From Streptomyces asiaticus (GTDB lineage: Bacteria; Actinomycetota; Actinomycetes; Streptomycetales; Streptomycetaceae): DNA of 64,000 nucleotides. The stretch is from positions 2,666,001-2,730,000 of the forward strand of contig NZ_JAGSHX010000006.1 of NCBI RefSeq assembly GCF_018138715.1, written 5' to 3'. Position 1 is the first letter of the stretch, and each line of letters opens with the position of its first letter. The notes under the pieces were generated by a model. That model did not search any database. It was not told where the DNA came from and was given only the letters and a program-made list of their open reading frames with translations. A program made the translations under genes and the position numbers. This document shows, piece after piece, positions 40,641-49,418 of this stretch.

Positions 40641-41318
40641 ATGAGCCCGTCCGCACGCCGCACCGGGCGCCCGCGCAGCGCCGAGGCCGACCGCGCCATC
40701 CTGGGCGCGACGCGTGCCGCCCTGGTGGAACTGGGCTGGGCGAAGCTGACCCTGGGCGATGTGGCGGCCCGCGCCGGAGTCGCCAAGACGACGCTCTACC
40801 GCCGCTGGGCGAGCAAGTGCGAGCTGGTGGTGGACGCGGTCGCGGCGGTCTTCGACGAACACCTGGAAGCGGGCGACCACGGCAGTCTGCACGCCGATGT
40901 GGAGGCCGCGGTGATCCGGCTGGGGGCGCTGCTGGAGCGCCCCGAGACGGGCACCGCGCTGATGGCCGTCCTCGCCGAGGCCATGCACGACGAGACGCTG
41001 CGGTGCCGGGTGCGCTCGGCGATCGTGGACCGGCAGAAGCGGCTGGTGACGATCGGCCGGGAGCGCGCCCGGCTCCGCGGTGAGCTGCCGCGCGAGGAGG
41101 CCCCGGAGGCGTCGGCCCGCAACGCGGACCTGATCTTCGACGCGGTCGCCGGGACGGTGCTCCACCGGCTGATGGTCAGCGCGGAGCCGGTGGACCCGCG
41201 CTGGGCGCGGGACTTCACGGATCTGCTGCTGTACGGGATGACCGGGGCGGACTCCGAGGGCGCCGCGGCCGCCGGACCCGCCCCGGACGGGGCTCAGAAG
41301 CCGGCCGGCTCCGTGTAG
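40641..41318 (+). CDS. TetR-family regulator
   Basis: 225 residues. TGRPRSAEADRAILGATRAA, LVELGWAKLTLGDVAARAGV and AKTTLYRRWASKCELVVDAV form the HTH domain with the KTTLYRRW recognition helix of the TetR_C_16 type group. The C-terminal domain is helical and its ligand unknown. ATG 40641 starts directly at the arginine-rich N-terminus. It is divergent from the thioredoxin gene across the perfect palindrome at 40574-40596, which is its likely operator. Its 3' end overlaps the convergent icmA gene by 25 bases. Confidence 0.88.
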   Translation: MSPSARRTGRPRSAEADRAILGATRAALVELGWAKLTLGDVAARAGVAKTTLYRRWASKCELVVDAVAAVFDEHLEAGDHGSLHADVEAAVIRLGALLERPETGTALMAVLAEAMHDETLRCRVRSAIVDRQKRLVTIGRERARLRGELPREEAPEASARNADLIFDAVAGTVLHRLMVSAEPVDPRWARDFTDLLLYGMTGADSEGAAAAGPAPDGAQKPAGSV

Positions 41319-42994
41319 ACGCCCCACTCGTCGCGCAAGGCGTCGCAGATCTCGCCGAGCGTGGCCTCGGCGCGCACCGCGGCCAGCATCGGCTCGATCA
41401 TGTTGGAGCCCTCGCGGGTGGCGGCGATCATCGCCTGGAGCCCCTTGGTGATCTCGGCATCGTCGCGCCCTGCCTTACGGCCGCCCAGCGCCCGCACCTG
41501 CTCGCGCTCGACCTCGTGGCTGACCCGCAGGATCTCCAGCTCGCCGGTGACCGAGCCCTCATGGCAGTTGACGCCGACGACCTTCTTGTCCCCCTTCTCC
41601 AGGGCCCGCTGGTAGCGGAAGGCGGATTCGGCGATCTCGCCGGTGAACCAGCCGTCCTCGATGCCCTGGAGGATGCCCGCGGTGATCGGCCACCGGGGCT
41701 CCTGCCCGTCCGGCACCGTACGGCGGCCGCGCTCCTTGATCTGCTCGAAGATCTTCTCGGCGTCGGCCTCGATCCGGTCGGTCAGCGCCTCGACGTACCA
41801 GGAACCGCCCAGCGGGTCGGCCACATTGACCACCCCGGTCTCCTCCATCAGCACCTGCTGGGTGCGCAGGGCGATCTCGGCGGCCTGCTCACTGGGCAGC
41901 GCGAGGGTCTCGTCCAGGGCGTTGGTGTGCAGCGAGTTGGTGCCGCCGAGGACCGCGGCGAGGGCCTCCACGGCGGTCCGCACCACGTTGTTGTACGGCT
42001 GCTGGGCGGTGAGCGAGACCCCGGCGGTCTGGGTGTGGAACCGCAGCCACTGCGCCTTCTCGGTGGTCGCCCCGTAGACATCGCGCATCCAGCGGGCCCA
42101 GATCCGGCGGGCGGCGCGGAACTTGGCGATCTCCTCGAAGAAGTCGACATGCGCGTCGAAGAAGAAGGACAGCCCGGGCGCGAAGGTGTCGACGTCCAGG
42201 CCCCGGGAGAGGCCGAGCTCCACATAGCCGAAGCCGTCGGCGAGGGTGTACGCGAGCTCCTGCGCGGCCGTCGCCCCGGCCTCGCGGATGTGGTAGCCGG
42301 AGACGGACAGCGGCTTGTACGCGGGGATGCCCTCGGAGCAGTACTCCATCAGGTCGCCGATCAGCTTCAGATGCGGCTCGGGCGGGAAGAGCCACTCCTT
42401 CTGGGCGATGTACTCCTTGAAGATGTCCGTCTGGAGCGTGCCGTTCAGCCGTGAGATGTCCACGCCCTGGCGCTCGGCGGCGACCAGGTACATACAGAAG
42501 ACCGGGACGGCCGGACCGCTGATGGTCATCGAGGTGGTGACATCGCCGAGCGGGATGTCCTTGAAGAGGATCTCCATGTCGGCGGCGGAGTCGATGGCGA
42601 CACCGCAGTGGCCGACCTCGCCGAGCGAGCGCGGGTCGTCGGAGTCGCGGCCCATCAGGGTGGGCATGTCGAAGGCGACCGAGAGCCCGCCGCCGCCCGC
42701 CTTGAGGATCATCTTGTAGCGCTCATTGGTCTGCTCGGCATTGCCGAACCCGGCGAACTGGCGGATGGTCCAGGCCCGGCCCCGGTACCCGGTGGCGTGG
42801 AGGCCACGGGTGAACGGGAACTCCCCGGGCCAGCCGATCCGCTCGAACCCCGCCACGGAGTCGCCCGGGGCGGGTCCGTAGACCGGCTCGACGCGGTCCC
42901 CCGACAGCGTCGAGAAGTCCGCGTCGCGCTTGTGTGCCGCGTCGTATCGGGCCTGCCACCGTCGGCGGCCCGCGTCAATGCCTTCGGCGTCCAT
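41294..42994 (-). CDS. icmA: Isobutyryl-CoA mutase large subunit
   Basis: 566 residues, the exact length known for IcmA. It interconverts isobutyryl-CoA and n-butyryl-CoA with the small B12-binding subunit IcmB, which is not in the window. The TIM-barrel substrate domain is complete, and there is no C-terminal cobalamin domain. Two positions separate isobutyryl- from methylmalonyl-CoA mutases: F80 in [12 protein letters not shown] (Tyr in the methylmalonyl enzyme) and Q198 in [10 protein letters not shown] (Arg there). Both are of the isobutyryl type. The pathway links valine breakdown and butyryl-CoA supply for polyketides. A TAGGACGTCCTA palindrome lies 14 bases before the start. The GTPase chaperone gene meaB lies 10 kb downstream. 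Confidence 0.93.
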   Translation of the reverse strand: MDAEGIDAGRRRWQARYDAAHKRDADFSTLSGDRVEPVYGPAPGDSVAGFERIGWPGEFPFTRGLHATGYRGRAWTIRQFAGFGNAEQTNERYKMILKAGGGGLSVAFDMPTLMGRDSDDPRSLGEVGHCGVAIDSAADMEILFKDIPLGDVTTSMTISGPAVPVFCMYLVAAERQGVDISRLNGTLQTDIFKEYIAQKEWLFPPEPHLKLIGDLMEYCSEGIPAYKPLSVSGYHIREAGATAAQELAYTLADGFGYVELGLSRGLDVDTFAPGLSFFFDAHVDFFEEIAKFRAARRIWARWMRDVYGATTEKAQWLRFHTQTAGVSLTAQQPYNNVVRTAVEALAAVLGGTNSLHTNALDETLALPSEQAAEIALRTQQVLMEETGVVNVADPLGGSWYVEALTDRIEADAEKIFEQIKERGRRTVPDGQEPRWPITAGILQGIEDGWFTGEIAESAFRYQRALEKGDKKVVGVNCHEGSVTGELEILRVSHEVEREQVRALGGRKAGRDDAEITKGLQAMIAATREGSNMIEPMLAAVRAEATLGEICDALRDEWGVYTEPAGF

Positions 42995-43004
42995 GCTTCA
43001 AAAG

Positions 43005-43022
43005 TACTAGGACGTCCTACTA
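43005..43022. promoter_or_regulatory. Palindrome in the icmA promoter
   Basis: TACTAGGACGTCCTACTA contains the perfect 12-base palindrome TAGGACGTCCTA at 43008-43019 and ends 11 bases before the icmA ATG. The position fits an operator over the promoter. The regulator is not obvious; the nearby TetR gene has a different operator of its own. Confidence 0.5.
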
Positions 43023-43133
43023 ATTGTCGACGCAACACTCGCCGCATCCGGCCGATCGGGTGACCCCGGCACATGCGTCCGCGCGCCTCGTCCGGGCTCG
43101 GACGGGACGCGCGGAGTACCTCGAAACCGCCGG

Positions 43134-43466
43134 TCAGACCTGCGCGGGCGCGGGCTCGGCGCCGCTGACCAGCGGCTCCACCTCGCGGGTGACCTTGCGC
43201 TCGACGAAGAAGGCGGCCGTCGGGATGGTGCCCGCCACCAGGACCCACAGCAGCTTGCCGAACGGCCACTTGGCCTTGGAGCCGAGGTCGAAGGCGAAGA
43301 CCAGGTAGACGATGTAGAGCACGCCGTGGATCTGGGAGACCACGAGCGTGAGGTCCTCGCCCGTGTCGAAGCCGTACTTGAACACCATGCAGGTGCAGAG
43401 CACGAGCAGCATCACTGCGGTGATGTAGGCCATGACCCGGTAGCGGGTCAGCACGCTGCGTTTCAT
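43134..43466 (-). CDS. DUF3817 membrane protein
   Basis: 110 residues. Three helices are visible: VMAYITAVMLLVLCTCMVFK, QIHGVLYIVYLVFAFDLGSK and GKLLWVLVAGTIPTAAFFVE, ending in ERKVTREVEP. The H-G-x-L-(Y/F) and FFxERK motifs define DUF3817, small integral membrane proteins of unknown function. A paralogue lies at 46851-47195. It starts 75 bases after the MarR stop on the same strand. Confidence 0.85.
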   Translation of the reverse strand: MKRSVLTRYRVMAYITAVMLLVLCTCMVFKYGFDTGEDLTLVVSQIHGVLYIVYLVFAFDLGSKAKWPFGKLLWVLVAGTIPTAAFFVERKVTREVEPLVSGAEPAPAQV

Positions 43467-43541
43467 GCCCTGAGCGTAACCGCCCGTTCCGGGGCGATCT
43501 TCGCCGCCCCCGGTCTTCGGCGGCCGCCCCCGAAGCCCCGC

Positions 43542-44051
43542 TCAGTCGTCGTCGAAGTCCTCCGCCGAGACCCTCAGCGGGCGCAGCATCTCGAAGATCC
43601 GGCCGCAGTCCTCGGCGTCGTAGACCCCGAGCCCGAACTCCATCGCCATCAGATCGCGGGTGGCCGACTCGACCACCTCACGGCCCCGGTCGGTGATCGA
43701 GGCCAGGGTGCCGCGGCCGTCGTTGGGGTTCGGCCGCTTGTCGACCAGACCCGATGTGACCAGGCGGTCCACCGTGTTGGTGACCGAGGTCGGGTGGACC
43801 ATCAGCCGCTCGCCGATCTTGGACATCGGCAGCTCACCGGACTTGGAGAAGGTGAGCAGCACCAGCGCCTCATAGCGGGCGAAGGTCAGTCCGTAGGGTC
43901 TGACGACCGCGTCGACCTGGCTGAGCAGGATCTGGTGGGCCCGCATGATCGAGGTGATCGCGGCCATCGAGGGCACGGACCCCCACCGCTGCTTCCAGAG
44001 CTCATCGGCGCGGGCGATGGGGTCGAACGACAGGCTGAGCGGCTTCGGCAC
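43542..44051 (-). CDS. MarR-family regulator
   Basis: 169 residues. The winged HTH is YGLTFARYEALVLLTFSKSG, LPMSKIGERLMVHPTSVTNT, VDRLVTSGLVDKRPNPNDGR, GTLASITDRGREVVESA. The wing with NPNDGR is typical. It follows the MFS gene by 43 bases on the same strand and may be expressed with it. The ligand is unknown; a phenolic or lipophilic effector is usual in the family. Confidence 0.87.
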   Translation of the reverse strand: MPKPLSLSFDPIARADELWKQRWGSVPSMAAITSIMRAHQILLSQVDAVVRPYGLTFARYEALVLLTFSKSGELPMSKIGERLMVHPTSVTNTVDRLVTSGLVDKRPNPNDGRGTLASITDRGREVVESATRDLMAMEFGLGVYDAEDCGRIFEMLRPLRVSAEDFDDD

Positions 44052-44094
44052 ACCACCGACCCTACCGGCCGGTCATATCGTGGTCAGCCCTATC

Positions 44095-45450
44095 TCACAC
44101 TTCGGGCCGGACGGCCCCGGGGACCGTACGCCGCACCTCCAGCGCCACCAACAGCGAGCACAGCGCCCCGCAGCCGCCCGCCGTCGCGGCCACCACATGG
44201 ACCGGTACGAACTCGGCGACCGCCCCGGAGACCGTCATGCCCAGACCCTGCGCGGTCATCAGCCCGGCCGACATCGCCGTCATCGCCCGGCCGCGCAGCT
44301 CATCGGGGACGGCGGCGAGGAACCACTGGTCGAGGCCGAGGCTGTAGGCGATACCGCAGCCGGTCAGCACCTGGAGGGCCAGCGCCCAGCCGAACGACGG
44401 ATGGGCGGCGTACCCCAGGGCGGGCAGCATCGCCGCGACGCCGACCGGCAGCGTCAGCCGGGCCCGGGCACGCGGGCCGAGCAGCGAGCCCACCAGCGCC
44501 TCGCTGGTGATCGCGCCCACCGGCATCCCGCACATCAGCAGCCCAAGGCCCACCGAGCCGAGGCCCAGCCCATCGGAGTACGGCGTCAGCAGGACCTCGG
44601 GCATCACCACGAACATCGGCGGCACCCACGACAGCAGCATCAGCGCCCGGATCCGGCGGTCCGCGAACAGCCGCCGGATCCCGCTCAGCGAGTCCCCGAG
44701 CAGGGGGCACCTCCCAGCGGTAGCCGGGGGAGCCCCGCCCCCGGTCAGCCGGCGCGCCGGGCGGCGGCGGGTGCCGAAGCGGAGCACCAGCGCCGAGCCG
44801 ACGAGCGCCGCCGCGGTGAGCGCCAGCGCGGCCCGCGGCGAGACGGCGGCCAGCAGCAGCCCGCCGACGCCGAACCCGGCCAGCTGCGCGGTCTGGGCGG
44901 TGATCCGGAGGACCGAGCGGCCCAGTACGAAGGCGTCGCCCTCGCCGAGGATGTCGCCGAGCGTCGCCGACCGGGTGCCGCTGAACACCGGGGAGATCGC
45001 GGCGGGCACACAGCGCAGCGCGAGCAGCACCGCCACCGGCATCCCCGGCACCACCATGGCGGCCACGCACGCGGCGTGCACCAGATCGCAGACCACCAGC
45101 ACCCGGCGGGCCGGGAAGCGGTCGGCCACGGAGGACAGCAGGGTGCCGCCGATCACGTACGGCAGCATCGAGGTGGCGAACGTCAGGGCGCTCAGCAGCG
45201 GCGATCCGGTGAGCCGGAAGACCAGGACGGACAGCGCGATCTGACCGACCACCTCGCCGAGCATGGAGACCAGGTGCGCGGCGAAGACGGCCCGGAACTC
45301 ACCGACCGCGAACACCGCGCGGTAGCCAACGCTCCCCGGGCCCCGCGGCGGCCCCTCGCCGGCGCCGGGCGCGAGCTCGGGTCGGGAGGCAGGCGCGTCG
45401 GGGCGCGACTCGAGGGGGCCCGTGGTGCCGGGCCCGGAGGGCGTTGACAT
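44095..45450 (-). CDS. MFS transporter (drug-exporter type)
   Basis: 451 residues with 12 predicted membrane helices after a disordered 40-residue head. FRAVFAAHLVSMLGEVVGQI and SALTFATSMLPYVIGGTLLS, VADRFPARRVLVVCDLVHAA (the DRxxRR motif A loop), PVFSGTRSATLGDILGEGD and the long middle loop are typical of the MFS_3/enterobactin-exporter-like group in Streptomyces. A proton-driven export of a small molecule is likely. It is divergent from an ArsR-type regulator; the 100-base gap holds two operator-like repeats, so this is probably the controlled gene. Confidence 0.88.
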   Translation of the reverse strand: MSTPSGPGTTGPLESRPDAPASRPELAPGAGEGPPRGPGSVGYRAVFAVGEFRAVFAAHLVSMLGEVVGQIALSVLVFRLTGSPLLSALTFATSMLPYVIGGTLLSSVADRFPARRVLVVCDLVHAACVAAMVVPGMPVAVLLALRCVPAAISPVFSGTRSATLGDILGEGDAFVLGRSVLRITAQTAQLAGFGVGGLLLAAVSPRAALALTAAALVGSALVLRFGTRRRPARRLTGGGAPPATAGRCPLLGDSLSGIRRLFADRRIRALMLLSWVPPMFVVMPEVLLTPYSDGLGLGSVGLGLLMCGMPVGAITSEALVGSLLGPRARARLTLPVGVAAMLPALGYAAHPSFGWALALQVLTGCGIAYSLGLDQWFLAAVPDELRGRAMTAMSAGLMTAQGLGMTVSGAVAEFVPVHVVAATAGGCGALCSLLVALEVRRTVPGAVRPEV

Positions 45451-45490
45451 GCCGGAAGCGTGCCCGTACGGGCGGGGCGGGCTCTAGTGT

Positions 45491-45532
45491 TTCGGACTGA
45501 GCCGAATCTTGTGTCGGACTAAGCCAAATCTT
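45491..45532. promoter_or_regulatory. Tandem operator between the MFS and ArsR-type genes
   Basis: TCGGACTGAGCCGAATCTT (45492-45510) and TCGGACTAAGCCAAATCTT (45514-45532) are direct repeats, 17 of 19 identical with a 22-base period, about two helical turns. The first is itself a dyad: TTCGG-N6-CCGAA (45491-45506). They end 18 bases before the regulator's ATG. Confidence 0.6.
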
Positions 45533-45550
45533 CGGGCCCGGGGTGACGCC

Positions 45551-46537
45551 ATGCCACTGCATATGCAGTTCGGTGCCGACGACCTGCTGCGCTGCCGGTT
45601 CGCCATCTCGCCGCTGTGCCAGACCCATGAGGCGGTGCGCACCCTGCGCCGGACCGAGCGGCACGGCTACCACCTGCCGTGGCTGCGGCGGGTGCGGGAG
45701 GCGCTGGCCGGGCTCGACCTGTCGGAGCTGTGGCTGCTGATGCCGGTGCGCGGCTACACCCCGGACTTCCTGGGTCCGCCGCCTGAGGTGCCGTACGCGC
45801 CGTTCGAGGACGAGCTGGCGCGGATGCGGGCCACGGACCCCGCCGTCGCCCGCCGTGAACTGGCCCTGTCCCTGGAGTGCACCCCGGGGGCGGCCGGCTC
45901 CGCGCGGGGCCGGGCGATGCTGGACGATCCGGCGCGGGCCGTCCAGCGGCTGGCGGATGTGACCGAGGCCGCCTGGCGGGCCCTGGTGGAGCCGGACTGG
46001 CCCCGGCTGCGGGCGTTACTGGAGGCCGATATCGCCTATCGCTCACGGCAGCTGGCCGAGGGCGGCCTGGAGCGGCTGTTCGCGGATCTGCGCCCGGCCC
46101 TGCGCTGGACGGACGGCACCCTCACCATCCGCAACTCCGTGGTGCCCGCCCAGACGCAGGACCTCGACGGCCGGGGAGTGCTGCTGATGCCCAGCGTCTT
46201 CGTCTGGCCGGATGTGATCAGCGGCTTCGCCCCGCCGTGGCAGCCCACGGTGATCTACCCGGCGCGCGGGGTCGGCGGGCTGTGGCGGGAGCCGGACGCG
46301 GTCACGGCGGACGCGCTCGTACGGCTCCTGGGGGTCAGCCGCGCCGCGATCCTCTCCGGTCTGGAGGAGCCCGCGTCCACCACGGCCCTGGCCGCCCGGC
46401 ACCGCCTGGCGCCCTCGTCGGTCTCGGCGCATCTGGCGGTGCTGCGCGGCGCCGGGCTGCTCAGCTCACGGCGCCAGGGCCATCAGGTGCTGTACGAGCG
46501 CACCCCGCTGGGCATGGCCCTGGTGGGCGGGGGCTGA
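45551..46537 (+). CDS. ArsR-type (DUF5937 + HTH) regulator
   Basis: 328 residues. The N-terminal two thirds is a DUF5937-like helical domain (LRCRFAISPLCQTHEAVRTL, GYHLPWLRRVREAL), and the C-terminal HTH is LASSVSAHLAVLRGAGLLSS-like (SSVSAHLAVLRGAGL, SRRQGHQVLYERT), characteristic of ArsR repressors. ATG 45551 is preferred over an upstream ATG at 45509, which lies inside the operator repeats. One leucine (codon 156, bases 46016-46018) is TTA, a bldA-dependent codon. It is divergent from the MFS exporter and should repress it and itself. Confidence 0.83.
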   Translation: MPLHMQFGADDLLRCRFAISPLCQTHEAVRTLRRTERHGYHLPWLRRVREALAGLDLSELWLLMPVRGYTPDFLGPPPEVPYAPFEDELARMRATDPAVARRELALSLECTPGAAGSARGRAMLDDPARAVQRLADVTEAAWRALVEPDWPRLRALLEADIAYRSRQLAEGGLERLFADLRPALRWTDGTLTIRNSVVPAQTQDLDGRGVLLMPSVFVWPDVISGFAPPWQPTVIYPARGVGGLWREPDAVTADALVRLLGVSRAAILSGLEEPASTTALAARHRLAPSSVSAHLAVLRGAGLLSSRRQGHQVLYERTPLGMALVGGG

Positions 46538-46560
46538 GCCCCGCCGCCCACGCCGGGTGC

Positions 46561-46854
46561 TCAGTCGGAGAGGTGCCGCTCGACGGTCTCGACCTTGGAG
46601 GTCAGACCGTCCGTGACGCCCGGGCGGATATCGGCCTTGAGGACCACCGAGACCCGGGGCGCCCGCGCCTCCACCACCGCGACGGCGCGCCTGACGACCT
46701 CCATGACCTCGTCCCACTCGCCCTCGATCGAGGTGAACATCGCGTCCGTACGGTTCGGCAGCCCCGACTCGCGGACCACCCGCACCGCGTCGGCCACGTA
46801 CTCCCCCACGTCCTCGCCGACGCCCAGCGGCGTCACCGAAAAGGCGACGATCAT
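46561..46854 (-). CDS. MTH1187-family thiamine-binding protein
   Basis: 97 residues, ferredoxin-like fold: [54 protein letters not shown] and [12 protein letters not shown]. This matches the MTH1187/YkoF-like proteins that bind thiamine or hydroxymethylpyrimidine. Cytoplasmic. The ATG overlaps the stop of the DUF3817 gene by four bases (ATGA), so synthesis of the two is coupled. Confidence 0.85.
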   Translation of the reverse strand: MIVAFSVTPLGVGEDVGEYVADAVRVVRESGLPNRTDAMFTSIEGEWDEVMEVVRRAVAVVEARAPRVSVVLKADIRPGVTDGLTSKVETVERHLSD

Positions 46855-47195
46855 GCGTTGACCACGCCCTCCTTACGGGCGCGGGCCGCGATCACCCCGG
46901 CCTCGGCCTCCCGCTTGAGCTTGCGCTCGGCGAAGAAGCCGCCGGTGGGCAGGACGGAGAGGACGAAGTACAGGGCCGCGGTCTGCCACCTCCACTTGGC
47001 GCGGTTCCAGGCGTCCGCCCAGAAGACCACGTAGAGGATGAAGAGCACGCCGTGCACCATGCCCATCACCGGCACCGCGTTGAAGTCCGTGGTGCGCTTG
47101 AGCACCGAGCAGATGAGCAGCAGCAGGAACGACACGGCCTCGGGCGCGGAGACCAGGCGGAGCCGGCGCAGCGCGGTGGCGGTCTTGAAGTCCAC
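46851..47195 (-). CDS. DUF3817 membrane protein, second copy
   Basis: 114 residues from GTG 47195. [40 protein letters not shown] and [20 protein letters not shown] give three membrane helices with the VHG and FFAERK motifs of DUF3817. It resembles the copy at 43134-43466. It is followed by the thiamine-binding gene with ATGA coupling, so a link to vitamin uptake is possible but not shown. It is divergent from the AIM24 operon. Confidence 0.82.
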   Translation of the reverse strand: MDFKTATALRRLRLVSAPEAVSFLLLLICSVLKRTTDFNAVPVMGMVHGVLFILYVVFWADAWNRAKWRWQTAALYFVLSVLPTGGFFAERKLKREAEAGVIAARARKEGVVNA

Positions 47196-47358
47196 GAGAG
47201 CACCTTCGTGTGAAGAGAGAGACACGGACCAGCTTGTGAAGGAATGCACAAGCTTTCGCCCATTGTCGCAGCCGCGCGGGCGATCTCCGTCCGGGGGGCA
47301 CCTCATGCCCCCGGCGCTCCCTGTCCCCCGACGTCGCCGGACCGCTACCGTCGGCTCC

Positions 47359-47997
47359 GTGGCTCAGTTTCGGCTCCAGGGAAGCAGGGTGCTCGCGGTC
47401 GATCTGACCGGCGACTCCGTGAAGGCCAAGAACGGCGCGATGGTCGCCTACGAGGGGGAGATGACCTTCAAGAAGAGGACAGGCGGCGGGGAGGGGCTGC
47501 GCGGGATGGTGACCCGGCGGCTCACCGGTGAGCAGATGGCGGTCATGGAGGTGAAGGGGCACGGCACGTGCTACTTCGCCGACCGGGCGAGCGAGATCAA
47601 CCTGGTGTCGCTCCGGGGCGAGAAGCTCTATGTGGAGTCCAGCAATCTGCTGTGCACGGACTCCGCGCTGCGCACCGGCACCTCCTTCACCGGGCTGCGC
47701 GGCTCCGCGCAGGGCAACGGCCTGTTCACCACGACCGTCGAGGGCACCGGCCAGGCCGCGCTCGTCTCCGCCGGCACGGCCGTCGTACTGCGCGTCACCC
47801 CGCAGACCCCGCTCCAGGTCGACCCGGGCGCGTACATCGCCCACACCGGCGGCCTCAAGCAGCACTTCCAGGCGGGGGTGAACTTCCGCGCGCTGATAGG
47901 CGAGAGCGGCGGGGAGTCCTTCCAGATCCGCTTCGAGGGCGATGGGCTGGTCTATGTGCAGCCCAGTGAGCGCAACACGATCGGGGGTGAGGTCTGA
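47359..47997 (+). CDS. AIM24-family protein, first of three
   Basis: 212 residues from GTG 47359. FRLQGSRVLAVDLTGDSVKA, KNGAMVAYEGEMTFKKR, GEQMAVMEVKGHGTCYFAD, LYVESSNLLCTDSALRTGTS and FEGDGLVYVQPSERN are the repeated beta-strand blocks of the AIM24/TRAP-like fold. The family is named after a mitochondrial protein; the bacterial role is unknown. These proteins form oligomeric barrels. The next gene starts one base before this one ends (TGATG), so all three AIM24 genes form one tightly coupled operon. Confidence 0.88.
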   Translation: MAQFRLQGSRVLAVDLTGDSVKAKNGAMVAYEGEMTFKKRTGGGEGLRGMVTRRLTGEQMAVMEVKGHGTCYFADRASEINLVSLRGEKLYVESSNLLCTDSALRTGTSFTGLRGSAQGNGLFTTTVEGTGQAALVSAGTAVVLRVTPQTPLQVDPGAYIAHTGGLKQHFQAGVNFRALIGESGGESFQIRFEGDGLVYVQPSERNTIGGEV

Positions 47998-48647
47998 TGC
48001 CGTTCAACGTCCTGACGTCACGGATGGTCGAGGCCCAGGTGATGCCCGGGCAGACCCTGTTCAGCCAGCGCGGCGCGATGCTCGCCTATCGCGGGGACGT
48101 CCGCTTCACTCCCAGCATCACCGGCGGCCAGGGCGGGGTGCGGGGGATGATCGGGCGGCGGGTCGCCAATGAGGCCACCCCGCTGATGACCGTCGAGGGC
48201 CAGGGCACGGTGATGTTCGGGCACGGCGGCCACCACGTCCACGTGATCGACCTGGTCGGCGACACCCTCTATGTGGAGTCGGACCGGCTGCTGGCCTTCG
48301 ACGGCTCGCTGCGCCAGGGCACGATGTTCCTGGGCTCCCAGGGCGGGGTGATGGGCATGGTGCGCGGCCAGGTCACCGGCCAGGGGCTGTTCACCACCAC
48401 CCTGGAGGGGCAGGGCTCGGCGGCGGTCATGGCGCACGGCGGGGTACTGGAGCTGCCGATCGGCCCGGGACGTCCGGTCCATGTCGATCCGCAAGCCTAT
48501 GTCGCCCACCGGGGTGATGTTCGCAATAAGCTCTCGACGGCGATCGGCTGGCGCGAAATGGTGGGCCGCGGCTCGGGCGAGGCGTTCCAACTGGAGCTGT
48601 CCGGCACCGGCATGGTCTACGTCCAGGCATCGGAGGAGAAGCTGTGA
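47997..48647 (+). CDS. AIM24-family protein, second of three
   Basis: 216 residues. LTSRMVEAQVMPGQTLFSQR, GAMLAYRGDVRFTPSITGGQ, TPLMTVEGQGTVMFGHGG, LYVESDRLLAFDGSLRQGTM and LSGTGMVYVQASEEKL repeat the same strand blocks as the gene before it. The Gly-rich insert (GGQGGVRGMIG) aligns with GGGEGLRGMVT of the first copy, so the two are direct paralogues. Coupled to both neighbours (TGATG upstream, GTGA downstream). Confidence 0.88.
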   Translation: MPFNVLTSRMVEAQVMPGQTLFSQRGAMLAYRGDVRFTPSITGGQGGVRGMIGRRVANEATPLMTVEGQGTVMFGHGGHHVHVIDLVGDTLYVESDRLLAFDGSLRQGTMFLGSQGGVMGMVRGQVTGQGLFTTTLEGQGSAAVMAHGGVLELPIGPGRPVHVDPQAYVAHRGDVRNKLSTAIGWREMVGRGSGEAFQLELSGTGMVYVQASEEKL

Positions 48648-49324
48648 ACGGCCCGGTCATCCATGACGTCTGGACGCTGCCCGTCGACGACAACATCAAT
48701 CCGTACGCCTTCAGCGTGGATCTGAACGGCCGGTGGTTCCTCCAGAAGGGGAAGATGGTCGCCTACTACGGGCAGATCGACTTCCAGGGCGTCGGACTCG
48801 GCCACCTCGACCACCTCATCGCCCACAGCTTCCACTCCCCGCTGCACGCGGCGGAGTGGGTGGTGGCCGAGGGCCAGGGCAAGATGGTGCTCGCGGACCG
48901 CGCCTTCGACGTCAACTCCTACGACCTGGACGACGGCAACCTCTCCATCCGGTCCGGCAATCTGCTCGCCTTCCAGCCCTCGCTGTCCCTGAAGCAGTCC
49001 ATCGTCCCGGGCTTCCTCACCCTCATCGGCACGGGGAAGTTCGTGGCCGCCTCCAACGGGCCCGTGGTCTTCATGGAGCCGCCGATCCGGGTGGATCCGC
49101 AGGCGCTGGTCGGCTGGGCGGACTGCCCGACACCGTGCCACCACTACGACCACGAGTATCTGCGGGGCTTCCTCGGGGCCGTCCGGTCGCGTACCGGCAT
49201 CGGGGGCGCCTCGGGCGAGGAGCACCAATTCGAGTTCGTGGGCGCGGGGACCGTACTGCTCCAGTCCACGGAGGAGGTCGTCGCCGAGATATCGGTCGGC
49301 GAGACAGGGGGTACCGGTTCGTGA
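48644..49324 (+). CDS. AIM24-family protein, third of three
   Basis: 226 residues from GTG 48644, overlapping the preceding stop by four bases. PYAFSVDLNGRWFLQKGKMV, AYYGQIDFQGVGLGHLDHLI, GQGKMVLADRAFDVNSYDLD, LSIRSGNLLAFQPSLSLKQS and FVGAGTVLLQSTEEV fit the AIM24 fold. It is the most diverged of the three and lacks the Gly-rich insert; CPTPCHHYDHEYLRG is a Cys/His-rich loop found only here. A hetero-oligomer of the three proteins is a reasonable guess from the coupling. Confidence 0.85.
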   Translation: MNGPVIHDVWTLPVDDNINPYAFSVDLNGRWFLQKGKMVAYYGQIDFQGVGLGHLDHLIAHSFHSPLHAAEWVVAEGQGKMVLADRAFDVNSYDLDDGNLSIRSGNLLAFQPSLSLKQSIVPGFLTLIGTGKFVAASNGPVVFMEPPIRVDPQALVGWADCPTPCHHYDHEYLRGFLGAVRSRTGIGGASGEEHQFEFVGAGTVLLQSTEEVVAEISVGETGGTGS

Positions 49325-49396
49325 GCGCGAAGGTGCGGAGTGTAACGTCGAACAGGTGACCTCTAGCCCGATACATCCATTGGTTCGGAATTCAAC

Positions 49397-49410
49397 TTCT
49401 ATAGGTAGAA
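49397..49410. promoter_or_regulatory. Dyad over the -10 of the MarR gene
   Basis: TTCTA (49397-49401) and TAGAA (49406-49410) form a dyad around TAGG and overlap a -10-like TAGAAT at 49406-49411, eight bases before ATG 49419. The RBS is poor. The site is AT-rich compared with its surroundings and fits autorepression by the MarR protein. Confidence 0.45.
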
Positions 49411-49418
49411 TACATCCC

